Of a stretch of DNA of 64,000 bases, positions 44,186 through 52,100 are shown in pieces. Within the stretch, counting starts at the first letter, position 1; every line of letters starts with the position of its first letter. The DNA comes from Treponema sp. GTDB lineage: Bacteria > Spirochaetota > Spirochaetia > Treponematales > Treponemataceae. The notes under the pieces were generated by a model. That model was not told the DNA's origin. It was given only the letters and a program-made list of their open reading frames with translations, and did no database searches. Both the position numbers and the translations under genes were made by a program. The stretch lies in contig JAEEVR010000001.1 in NCBI GenBank assembly GCA_016290995.1, positions 1 to 64,000 on the forward strand, given 5' to 3'.

Positions 44186-45509
44186 TTAAAAACTTTTCGC
44201 CACTTGAAACGCTCCCTGAAGCGCTTCGAATTTTTGCTGGATTACGTAGGCGTTCTGCGACTGCAGGGCCAAGCGCTGCGCCAGCATTTTGCTCAAGAAG
44301 ATGCCGTAGTGCGGGTTCTTTCTGATAAGCGAAAGGAAAGCCGTCTTTGGAACTTTAATCAGCTTGCAGTTTCCGATAGCCATTACAGTAGCCGTTCTTC
44401 TGTCGTTCAGCAAAAAGGCCATCTCGCCGATGAACATGTCGCTGGGCGTGAGGACTGTGTTCAACTTTAGGTTTACGTAAACGCCGAATTTTCCTTCCAC
44501 AATAAAGAAAAGGTCGTTTGACATTTCGTCCTGGCGGCAAACGATTTGCTTGTCCTTGTATTCCAAAACGTCAAAGGGCTTCATGATGCCGGGGACGGCG
44601 TTGACTGAGTTGATTTGGTTGGCGATTTGGAATGTGACCTGGTTTCCTTTTTCGTTGTAGGCCAATTTTTTTACAAAGGAGCGGCTCAAAGAAATTCCGC
44701 GGCCGTGGGTTTCGTCTTCGGACGCGCGGCTTTCCAGCATTTTGCGCCAGTCAAAGCCGTCGCCGTTGTCGGTGATTCTAAAGGCGCTGGCTTTGTCGTG
44801 AATCGAGTAGTTGATTCGGATTTTTCTTCCTTTGTATTTTGGATCTTCGGCGCGGGTTCGGATAAGGTCCATGATGTTTCCGCCGTTCATAAGCCAGTCG
44901 GTTTTTTCTTTGTAGGAAATGTTCAAGTTTCCGTGCTCAACGGCGTTTGTCAAAAGCTCGCTCAAGGTCATTTGCAAATTGACTCGGTCTTCGGAGCTGA
45001 TGCGGTTGGTGTTGTAAAGGTAGCTGACCATAAAGTTGATGTAAAAGCGGATGTCCAGCGGATCGTTTCCGCAAGTAAAGCTGCCTTCCTCGCGGCCGCC
45101 GATTATGTCCTGCATTCCGCGCGCGTACAAAAACTGCTGGTTTTGGTCGATGATGCGCAGGAGGCGGCTGAAGTTTTGGGCAAATTCTTCTATTGTCAAT
45201 ATTGAAAGAACGTTGTCGTCCTTAAGGTCTTCCAAGCGCCTGGCTTGGTCGCGGTCTTTGCAAACGGAAATTACGCCGCCGTAGTGAAGCCAAGAGTCTT
45301 CGTGGATGGCCTCAAGAATTTTGTCGCATCTGATGGTCGGAGAAGTGTAGTCGATTACCTTGATGTCCGGCAGCTCGTAGTTGATAAAGCTGATGATGCT
45401 GTCCGTGTCGCCGAAAATATTGCATGAAAAAGCCGAAAAGTTCTTGCAGGCGTTTGAAATCGTCTTGGTTACTATGGGGTTTGTGGAAGCTGTGACAATT
45501 TTTTTCATT
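44186..45509 (-). CDS. Three-module signalling protein: receiver-like, HATPase and cyclic-nucleotide-binding domains
   Basis: A 441-residue cytosolic protein. Residues ~1-120 look like a receiver fold (IVTASTNPIVTKTISNA, PDIKVIDYTSPTI) but lack a clear acidic pocket. Residues ~165-300 form an RsbW/GHKL-type ATPase: MTLSELLTNAVEHGNLNI (N box), ITDNGDGFDWRKM, THGRGISLSRSFV. Residues ~320-430 are a cNMP-binding domain: DRQ-type QDEMSNDLFFIVEGKFGVYV, DMFIGEMAFLLNDRRTATVMA, LIRKNPHYGIFLSKMLAQRL. CGGAGAT fixes the start at 45509. The mix suggests an anti-sigma-type switch controlled by a cyclic nucleotide; a cyclase is encoded at 60228-63275. Confidence 0.8.
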
Positions 45510-45528
45510 GAAATCTCCGTTTCGCTTA

Positions 45529-45585
45529 TTTTAGCGCGCCTTTTTGATTTTATCAATTGATTTTTGCGGCGAATCGGTGTAAAAT
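45529..45585. promoter_or_regulatory. Back-to-back promoters with abutting -35 boxes
   Basis: Minus strand: TTGATA (45556-45551), 16 bp, TAAAAT (45534-45529). Plus strand: TTGATT (45557-45562), 17 bp, TAAAAT (45580-45585), then 6 nt to the ATG at 45592. The two -35 boxes form the palindrome ATCAATTGAT. Confidence 0.65.
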
Positions 45586-45591
45586 AATTCT

Positions 45592-46131
45592 ATGGATTTT
45601 TTAAAATTATCTGAGGAACGTTATTCTGTCCGCAAATTTTCTGACAAGAAGGTTGAGGACGAAAAGCTGGAAAAGATTTTGCAGGCCGGCCGCTTGGCTC
45701 CCACCGCAAAAAACTCGCAAAGCCAAAGAATCTTTGTCTTAAAAAGCCCTGAGGCCGTCGCCAAAATCAGGACGGCCACGCAAATGGCCTTTAACGCGCC
45801 TGTTGTCCTTATGGTTTGCTACGACGAAAACGAAAGCTATAAAAACGCGGCCGACACCGCTTACACATACTATCCCGGCGGCCATTACGACGGCGGCGAA
45901 GTGGACGCGTCCATCGTCACAAGCGCGATGATGTTCCAGGCCACGGAATTGGGCTTGGGCACCCTTTGGGCGCGCGGCTTTGACGCGGCCAAAATCATCG
46001 AGGCCTTTGATTTGCCCCAAAATTTGCATTTGGTCTGCCTTTTGGACATTGGCTATCCCGCCGCCGACGCGGAGCCCAGCCCCAGGCATTCGGACAGAAA
46101 GCCGCTCTCTGAGACGGTAAAATACATTTAA
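45592..46131 (+). CDS. Nitroreductase-family flavoprotein
   Basis: A 179-residue FMN-dependent oxidoreductase. The FMN-binding start is SEERYSVRKFSDKKVEDEKLEKIL, followed by AGRLAPTAKNSQSQRIFVL (phosphate and ring contacts) and, near the end, ATELGLGTLWARGF and LLDIGYPA. Natural substrates of such enzymes are often quinones or unknown. The ATG is not preceded by a ribosome site; a good promoter ends 6 nt upstream, so leaderless translation is likely. The secreted GH5 gene starts 9 nt after the stop, with its own AAGGAG site, suggesting an operon of four genes. Confidence 0.9.
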   Translation: MDFLKLSEERYSVRKFSDKKVEDEKLEKILQAGRLAPTAKNSQSQRIFVLKSPEAVAKIRTATQMAFNAPVVLMVCYDENESYKNAADTAYTYYPGGHYDGGEVDASIVTSAMMFQATELGLGTLWARGFDAAKIIEAFDLPQNLHLVCLLDIGYPAADAEPSPRHSDRKPLSETVKYI

Positions 46132-46140
46132 GGAGAACGT

Positions 46141-47166
46141 ATGAAAAGACTTATGATTTTAGCCGCAAGCCTTTTGCTCTCTTTTGCCTTTTTTTCTTGT
46201 TCTGAAAAAGTTGAGCCCAGGCAGTTTTTAAACGACAAATCCACGCCGGTTGAGCGTTACGGCGCTTTGCAAGTTATTGGAACGCATCTCTGCGACCAAA
46301 ATGGAAATCCCGTTCAGCTTTGCGGAATGAGCTCGCACGGCTTGCACTGGCACGGAAAGTACGCCAACAAGGACGTAATCAAGTGGCTGCGCGACGATTG
46401 GAACGCTGACCTTTGGAGAGCCGCGATGTACGCCGGCGAAAACGGAGGCTATGTCAACAATCCGGCAATCGCCAACAAGGTGATCGACTCGATCGAAGCG
46501 GCCATTGAGCTTGGCGTTTACGTCATCGTAGACTGGCACGTTTTGCCGGAGCGGGATCCCATGCTGTACGTAAAAAAAGCCGAAGAATTTTTTGAGCGCA
46601 TCGCCTCCACCTATGGAAAGTATCCCAATCTCATCTACGAAATTTGCAACGAGCCCAACGGAAAGGAAGTCACTTGGGAGGGCAACATCAAGCCCTACGC
46701 CGAAAAAATAATTCCTATCATCAGAAAATACTGCGACAACATCATCGTCGTCGGAACTCCCGTTTGGTCCAGCGATTTGCTAAAAGCCGCCAAGGATCCA
46801 ATCAAGGGACAAAAGAACATCATGTACACTCTCCACTTCTACGCAGGCAGCCACGGAAACTCAAGCCGCAATGTTTTGCGAAAGGCTCTTAAAAAAGGCC
46901 TTCCCGTTTTTGTCACCGAGTGGGGAACGACAAAGGCGTCCGGCGACGGCGGAGTTTTTGAAAAGGAAACTTTGGAGTGGACAAAACTTATGGCTCAAAA
47001 GAAAGTTTCTTGGGCCAACTGGTCGGTCAACAACAAGGGCGAAGATTCAGGAAACCTTAAGTTTAACAAAGACCGCGACGCAAAGGGCGGCTGGCAAGAA
47101 AGCGACTTGCAGCCTTCGGGAATTTTAGTAAGAAAAATAATGCGCGGAGAAGTCGAGTACAAGTAA
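46141..47166 (+). CDS. GH5-family endoglucanase, lipoprotein
   Basis: A 341-residue lipoprotein (lipobox FFSC, Cys ~20). A GH5 (subfamily 2-like) TIM barrel: MSSHGLHWHGKYAN, WNADLWRAAMY, VIVDWHVL, IYEICNEPNGKEVTW with acid/base Glu ~172, LHFYAGSHG, and FVTEWGTTKASGDGG with nucleophile Glu ~260, then WANWSVNNKGEDSG. It should cut beta-1,4-glucans (cellulose, lichenan) at the cell surface. AAGGAG is 8 nt before the ATG. It lies between a nitroreductase and a cytosolic GH13 gene. Confidence 0.95.
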   Translation: MKRLMILAASLLLSFAFFSCSEKVEPRQFLNDKSTPVERYGALQVIGTHLCDQNGNPVQLCGMSSHGLHWHGKYANKDVIKWLRDDWNADLWRAAMYAGENGGYVNNPAIANKVIDSIEAAIELGVYVIVDWHVLPERDPMLYVKKAEEFFERIASTYGKYPNLIYEICNEPNGKEVTWEGNIKPYAEKIIPIIRKYCDNIIVVGTPVWSSDLLKAAKDPIKGQKNIMYTLHFYAGSHGNSSRNVLRKALKKGLPVFVTEWGTTKASGDGGVFEKETLEWTKLMAQKKVSWANWSVNNKGEDSGNLKFNKDRDAKGGWQESDLQPSGILVRKIMRGEVEYK

Positions 47167-47167
47167 A

Positions 47168-48553
47168 ATGAACGTAAGCTGGTTAGACGGTTCCGCGATG
47201 TATCAAATTTTTCCTCTAGGCCTTTGCGACGCTCCGCGCGAAAATTCGTGGGACTGGTCAAACACTTGGAACGCGGCCACTCGGCCCGTTCGGCGCGTTG
47301 ACAGAATATTGAATTGGATTGACCAACTAAAAAAAATCGGAATCAATTCAATCTTCTTTAATCCGGTTTTGCAAAGCGACACCCATGGCTACAACACGCG
47401 CGACTTTTACACGCTGGACAGCCGCCTTGGAAGCAACGAGGACTTTGCCGAGGTTTGCCAAACGCTCCACCAAAACGGCTTTAGGCTTGTTTTTGACGCG
47501 CTTTTCAACCATGTCGGCCGCGGCTTTTGGGCCTTTAGAGACGTGCGGAACAACATGCAAAATTCGCGCTACATAGATTGGTTCAAGGGAATCGATTTTA
47601 GGCGCAACACTCCATGCAACGACGGCTTTTACTACAAGGCCTGGCAGGACAACTGGGACTTTCCTGAACTGAATCTAGAAAACGAAGAAGTTGTCGAGCA
47701 TGTTTTTGGCGCCATACGAAGGTGGGAAGACCTTTACCGTTTTGACGGCTTGCACCTTTGCTTAATTGAATTTTTGCCCAAAAAATTCATCAAGCGCTTA
47801 AGGCAATTTTGTTCCGAAATGGGAGCGGGCCTCGGCGGAAACATTGCGATAATCTCTGAATCTTTTGACGGCATTGACTGCGCAAAATACATTTCTTCGG
47901 AAATGGGCCAATCTTCCAACAACCGCGAGCTGCGCGACGCGCTTTGCGACGGCTTTAACAAAAAGAACATTTTTGAATTGGCCTACACTTTGAACCGTCA
48001 GTTTGGCCCTGACGGAATATACTCAAAGATTCCAATGATGAATTTTTTGGACAACCACAATTATCCCCGCTTCGCTTCGGCGATGGAACATAAAGAGCTT
48101 ATTCCCTTGGGCTGGAGCCTTTTGCCGGCGCTGCCCGGATATCCTTGCGTGTACTACGGAAGCGAGTGGGGCGTTGAGGGAATTCCCGGCGACAATCATT
48201 GGGCGTTGAGGCCCGCCTTTGAAAAGCCCGAATGGAACGAGTTGACCGATTGCGTTCAAAAGGCTTTTGTGGCAAGAAAAAATTCCCCGGCTTTGCGCTA
48301 CGGAAGCTACAAGCAAATATTCCAGGCAAAGGAGCAATTGGTTTTTGAGCGCTCCTCTTGCGGCGAAACGATAATCGTTTGCCTTAACATAAGCGAATAC
48401 GACTACAAGGTTCCGATAAAACAAGGAAAAGGCTTTGCCGCCTTTGAAGGCTTGTACGGCGACTTTGACGAATTGCTTTCCGGCAACGAATGCCATTACG
48501 ACGGAGACTTTTACCTTCCTCCGTTGAGCGTAATGTACTTAAAGCGAAAATAA
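47168..48553 (+). CDS. GH13 alpha-amylase-family protein, cytosolic
   Basis: A 461-residue protein without signal peptide. Alpha-amylase family regions are present: GINSIFFNPVLQSDTHGYNTRDFYT, LVFDALFNHVG (region I), DLYRFDGLHL (region II with the nucleophile Asp ~191, unusual for DGFRLD), IAIISESFD (Glu ~230, region III) and MNFLDNHNYPR (Asp ~295, region IV). Catalytic residues are all kept. A C-terminal beta domain follows. It starts 1 nt after the GH5 stop without a good ribosome site, so it depends on coupling. It probably processes oligosaccharides inside the cell. Confidence 0.88.
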   Translation: MNVSWLDGSAMYQIFPLGLCDAPRENSWDWSNTWNAATRPVRRVDRILNWIDQLKKIGINSIFFNPVLQSDTHGYNTRDFYTLDSRLGSNEDFAEVCQTLHQNGFRLVFDALFNHVGRGFWAFRDVRNNMQNSRYIDWFKGIDFRRNTPCNDGFYYKAWQDNWDFPELNLENEEVVEHVFGAIRRWEDLYRFDGLHLCLIEFLPKKFIKRLRQFCSEMGAGLGGNIAIISESFDGIDCAKYISSEMGQSSNNRELRDALCDGFNKKNIFELAYTLNRQFGPDGIYSKIPMMNFLDNHNYPRFASAMEHKELIPLGWSLLPALPGYPCVYYGSEWGVEGIPGDNHWALRPAFEKPEWNELTDCVQKAFVARKNSPALRYGSYKQIFQAKEQLVFERSSCGETIIVCLNISEYDYKVPIKQGKGFAAFEGLYGDFDELLSGNECHYDGDFYLPPLSVMYLKRK

Positions 48554-48571
48554 TTTTGGAGAGCCAAATCG

Positions 48572-49678
48572 ATGGACTTGATAGATTATGTTGAATGGCG
48601 CGGAGATTTGACTTTTTCAAAGAGCGCCTTTTGCGACGTTGACGCTTTGGTTTTGTGCCAACTTTCATACTTAAACTTTGACGAGTTGCTTCCGTCGGAT
48701 TTTTCAAGCAGGCTTTCTTTAAGGGATTTGTGGACTTGCTTTAAGGCAAGCGAGGACTTTGAAAAGCGCTGCGACTTGGGCGCCTTGATTTCGCGGGAAA
48801 CCGTGCGCTTGCTGGAAGTATGCGCCGCTTCAAAACGCTTTGGAAAAATTTGCGCTTCCGGCTACGTAAGCAAAATCGACTTGCAAAACGAAGAGCAGTT
48901 TTCGGCGCTTGTTTTTTTTGAAGGCGCCTTTAACTCAAATCCTTTTGTGGCTTTTAGAGGAACGGACGACACAATCGTCGGCTGGAAGGAAGACTTTAAC
49001 CTTGCGATAGAAGAAGTGGTTCCAGCGCAGCGCGACGCTTTGGCTTACCTTGAGGGCGTGGCAAAAAAGACGCGCGGAAAAATTTTGGTCGGCGGCCATT
49101 CCAAGGGCGGAAACCTTGCCGTGTACGCCTCCGCCTTTTGCGAACCAAAATGCAAAAAAAGAATCGACAGGGTTTACAACTTTGACGGCCCTGGCTTTAG
49201 AAAGGAAATAATCGAAGACGCGCGTTTGGTGGAAATGCTTCCGCTCCTGCATTCCTACTATCCAAAACTTTCTATTGTTGGAATGCTTTTTAGGCGGGCG
49301 GGCGAATACAGCGTTGTGGATAGCCAAGCCCAAGGCCTTATGCAGCACGAGCCTTTTTCTTGGCAAGTAATGCCGCGCGGCTTTAAAACCCTTGAGGACT
49401 TTGAAAACGCTTCGGACATTTTTCATAAGACTTTTAACGAATGGCTTGAAGGCGTCTCAAAGGAAAAACGCAGCCTTGTAGTCGAGACTTTGTTCAAGGT
49501 GATAACCGCCGGCGGAGCCAAGACCAACAGCGACTTGGGAAAGGATTGGTTCAAGCAGGCCGGAGCGATTGTAAAGGCCGCGAGCGAATTGGACAAAGAC
49601 ACCCGCGACGAAGTGTTCAAGATTGTCCAGCGCTTGTTTGAACTAGCCGCCAAAAATCTGACCGAAAAGAAAAAGTAG
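48572..49678 (+). CDS. Mbeg1-like (DUF2974) alpha/beta hydrolase
   Basis: A 368-residue cytosolic protein. The nucleophile elbow GGHSKGGNLAVYAS (Ser ~176) is flanked by PFVAFRGTDDTIVGWKEDF, as in lipase-3/DUF2974 proteins, and followed by VYNFDGPGF. The start region LIDYVEWRGDLTF and VDALVLCQLSYLNF matches this family's conserved opening. The substrate is unknown; esters or lipids are likely. GGAG precedes the ATG and the gene follows the GH13 gene by 18 nt, closing the nitroreductase operon. Confidence 0.85.
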   Translation: MDLIDYVEWRGDLTFSKSAFCDVDALVLCQLSYLNFDELLPSDFSSRLSLRDLWTCFKASEDFEKRCDLGALISRETVRLLEVCAASKRFGKICASGYVSKIDLQNEEQFSALVFFEGAFNSNPFVAFRGTDDTIVGWKEDFNLAIEEVVPAQRDALAYLEGVAKKTRGKILVGGHSKGGNLAVYASAFCEPKCKKRIDRVYNFDGPGFRKEIIEDARLVEMLPLLHSYYPKLSIVGMLFRRAGEYSVVDSQAQGLMQHEPFSWQVMPRGFKTLEDFENASDIFHKTFNEWLEGVSKEKRSLVVETLFKVITAGGAKTNSDLGKDWFKQAGAIVKAASELDKDTRDEVFKIVQRLFELAAKNLTEKKK

Positions 49679-49734
49679 CGAGCGGCCTTTTGGGCCAGGC
49701 CATGCCTTGCAAGGCCTTAAAGCGACGCGCGGTT

Positions 49735-50628
49735 TTACAAAGACGCCGCTTCTATTTCCGCAATTCGCGCGGCGTACTTGTTGGCGGCCATGACGGCGGC
49801 GGCCAGACTGTCGCCGGCCTTGACGCGGGCCACGCAAACGCCTAGGTGCGCGTCGCCGCAGCCGATTGTGTTAACCACATTGGCCTCCACGCCTGGAATT
49901 TTTTGCCCTTTTTGCGTTGCGGCCTCAAAAATGTAGGAGCCGCTTTTTCCGGTTGTCATAATCACGTCGTTTTTTGTAAGGGCAAAAAGGGCGGCCGCGG
50001 CTTGGGGGATTGACTTAAGGCCAGTCAATGCAAAGGCCTCTTTTTGGTTAAGATGCAATATCGGGTTGAGCCGCCAGATTTTTTTTAGGAGCGATTTTTT
50101 GATGTGCATGACGCGAGCGCTGGGGTCAAAAAATATTTTGAGCGGCCGCCCTTCTTGGTCTGCCAGCTTTTTTTGTTCCAAGAGAAAGTCGATTTCGGCC
50201 TCGGAAGTTTTTTCTTCCATTTCCAGCCCGCAAAAGTAAATCGAGTCCACTTTTTTGAAATTTATTTTTTTGTAGAATTTTCTGTCAAAAAGGTATTCGG
50301 CTTTGTGGGCGCAAATAAAGGCGTGCTCGTTTTTTTTGTTGACAAGGCACCAACAGGCGCCGTTTTCTTGGCTTTTTATTTTTGCAAAGACGGGAATTTT
50401 GTTCTTTTTTAGCTCATTTTCAACAAATTCCGCGTAAACTCCCGTTCCGACGGGCGAGCATAGAGTAAAATCGCTTTTGGCTTTTTGCAAGGCCTTTGCC
50501 ACGTTGAATGCCGTTCCGCCCAAAGACCATTTGGCGCCGTCAGTGTTTACGTCCTGGCCCGGCTCCGGGAACGTTGGAACGCGGATAATAATGTCAACGC
50601 ATGTTGAACCGATCACTAAAGTTTGCAT
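49735..50628 (-). CDS. PfkB-family sugar kinase
   Basis: A 297-residue ribokinase-type kinase. MQTLVIGSTCVDIIIRV opens the fold, SLGGTAFNVAKALQK is the sugar-side glycine motif, DVIMTTGKSGSYIF the ATP-side strand, and NTIGCGDAHLGVCVARV holds the catalytic Asp (~257). The family and general reaction (sugar to sugar phosphate) are clear; the substrate may be a ribose- or nucleoside-like sugar. An earlier in-frame ATG at 50643 lies within the -10 region of the promoter, so the start at 50628 is preferred. Divergent from the FHA/kinase operon with crossing promoters. Confidence 0.87.
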   Translation of the reverse strand: MQTLVIGSTCVDIIIRVPTFPEPGQDVNTDGAKWSLGGTAFNVAKALQKAKSDFTLCSPVGTGVYAEFVENELKKNKIPVFAKIKSQENGACWCLVNKKNEHAFICAHKAEYLFDRKFYKKINFKKVDSIYFCGLEMEEKTSEAEIDFLLEQKKLADQEGRPLKIFFDPSARVMHIKKSLLKKIWRLNPILHLNQKEAFALTGLKSIPQAAAALFALTKNDVIMTTGKSGSYIFEAATQKGQKIPGVEANVVNTIGCGDAHLGVCVARVKAGDSLAAAVMAANKYAARIAEIEAASL

Positions 50629-50634
50629 GCCCAT

Positions 50635-50678
50635 ATTATACAAAATAATTTGATAAAAATCAAATTTTGGGTTATAAT
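50635..50678. promoter_or_regulatory. Crossing divergent promoters of PfkB kinase (-) and FHA operon (+)
   Basis: Plus: TTGATA (50650-50655), 17 bp, TATAAT (50673-50678), 6 nt to ATG 50685. Minus: TTGATT (50663-50658), 17 bp, TATAAT (50640-50635), 6 nt to ATG 50628. The two -35 boxes lie inside each other's spacer and form TTGAT-AAAA-ATCAA. Confidence 0.7.
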
Positions 50679-50684
50679 AACAGT

Positions 50685-51029
50685 ATGGATGACTCTACAA
50701 TTATGGAAAGCTCCCCTGTAGGCGAGCACATTCAGGCTATTTCGGATCCCAACGCGGTTTCTTACTTGATGTTCAACAAGCAAAAGATCAAGTTGGTGGC
50801 AAAAATCACTCTTGGCCGCGAAACGGACAACAGCGTTGTCATTGAAAACAAGCTGGCCAGCCGCCATCACGCCTTGATTCAAAAAATCAAGGACGACTAT
50901 TATCTTAAGGACGAAAATTCCACAAACGGAACTTTGTTGAATGGAAAAAGAATTCCGGCGGACAAGTACGTAAAGCTTAGCCGCGGAGACAAAATCACAA
51001 TCGGCTCCGCCAATTTGGTTTTCGGTTAA
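50685..51029 (+). CDS. FHA-domain phosphopeptide-binding protein
   Basis: A 114-residue protein: a ~30-residue N-terminal tail with Thr/Ser (DDSTIMESSPVGEH), a possible phosphorylation site, then an FHA fold: ITLGRETDNSVVIEN, LASRHHALIQK, YYLKDENSTNGTLLNGKRI, LSRGDKITIGSANLVFG. The conserved Gly-Arg, Ser-x-x-His and Asn-Gly-Thr of phosphothreonine binding are all present. The Ser/Thr kinase encoded two genes downstream is the obvious writer. The start at 50685 is set by the promoter geometry; the ATG at 50667 is upstream of the -10 box. Confidence 0.93.
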   Translation: MDDSTIMESSPVGEHIQAISDPNAVSYLMFNKQKIKLVAKITLGRETDNSVVIENKLASRHHALIQKIKDDYYLKDENSTNGTLLNGKRIPADKYVKLSRGDKITIGSANLVFG

Positions 51030-51054
51030 CCTTTAATCGCGGCGCGGTTTTTAC

Positions 51055-52089
51055 GTGGATCGATCGGAAATTCTTGATGATTTTTTAATTTTCTCAAAGC
51101 ATGCAAGACTGCCGTCGCAAAAAAAAATTTTAGCGTTGGCAAAAAACGCCTTGCAAGTCTTGCAGTCCGAAAGTTGCGAGTACAGGGAGCGAATTCCTGG
51201 AACGGAAATTGCCGGCGGCTTTTTGGACTTTCGACAGCAAAAAGACATGCCGTTGGTCGTTGTTCCAGACTTGCACGCGCGGCCTGATTTTGTTTACAAC
51301 ATTTTAAATTTTGTCCTGCCCAAAAAAAATTCCGGCTTTAAGGACGACATAAAAATTATAGACGCCCTGCAAGAAAAAAAAATCCGCGTCGTGCTTGTCG
51401 GCGACATTTTGCACGCGGAAGGCAGGGCGCGCGGCCGCTGGGAAAAAGCCTTTAAGCTTTACGACCGTCTGGGCCAGATTGACTCGCCGGAAATGCGCGA
51501 AGAAATGCGCGAAGGGCTTTCGGCTTTGATGGCGGTTATGGAAGCCAAAATTTTATGGCCGGAAAATTTTCATTGCCTTAAGGGCAACCACGAAAACATC
51601 AAGAACGAGCGCGGCGGCGGCAATTTTCCTTTTAGGAAATTTGTGATGGAAGGAAGAATGGTTTTGGAATTTATGCAAAGCTTTTACGAGCCCCAAGTCT
51701 TGGAAGCGATTTATGATTTTGAAAAAGCGCTTCCATTGGCCGCTTGCGCAAAAAATGTTTTTGTCTCGCACGCCGAGCCGCTGTGTTTTTTTGACAAGGC
51801 GGAATTGGTTTCTTCTTTGCTTGACGAAAAGGTCGTGTACGGCTTGACTTGGACGGCAAATGACGAGGCAAAGATCGGAAGCGTTGCCAATATGCTTGAC
51901 GCTTATTGCGCTCCAAAAGCGGGCGTTAAGGCAAAATACATCGGAGGGCATAGGCCCGTTCCGGAAAATTATTTACTGCGTCAGGGCGGTTTGTACGCGC
52001 AAATACACAATCCGCAAAGGCAGAATATTGCGGTGGTAAAACCGTCAAAAACTTTTGACCCTGACAAAGACATAATTAGCGTTCAGTAG
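51055..52089 (+). CDS. Metallophosphoesterase (phosphoprotein-phosphatase-like)
   Basis: A 344-residue protein with a GTG start. The calcineurin-type metal-site blocks are visible: VVVPDLHARPDF (~71, GDxH variant), VVLVGDILHAEGRARGRW (~115, GDxxDRG variant), HCLKGNHENI (~177) and VFVSHAEP (~237), then GHRPVPENY. The order and spacing match PPP/Ppk-like phosphatases, though the first motif is P-D instead of G-D. It sits between the FHA gene and the Ser/Thr kinase gene, so it may remove the phosphates that the kinase adds. The ribosome site is weak. Confidence 0.82.
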   Translation: MDRSEILDDFLIFSKHARLPSQKKILALAKNALQVLQSESCEYRERIPGTEIAGGFLDFRQQKDMPLVVVPDLHARPDFVYNILNFVLPKKNSGFKDDIKIIDALQEKKIRVVLVGDILHAEGRARGRWEKAFKLYDRLGQIDSPEMREEMREGLSALMAVMEAKILWPENFHCLKGNHENIKNERGGGNFPFRKFVMEGRMVLEFMQSFYEPQVLEAIYDFEKALPLAACAKNVFVSHAEPLCFFDKAELVSSLLDEKVVYGLTWTANDEAKIGSVANMLDAYCAPKAGVKAKYIGGHRPVPENYLLRQGGLYAQIHNPQRQNIAVVKPSKTFDPDKDIISVQ

Positions 52090-52100
52090 GAGGACAAAAT

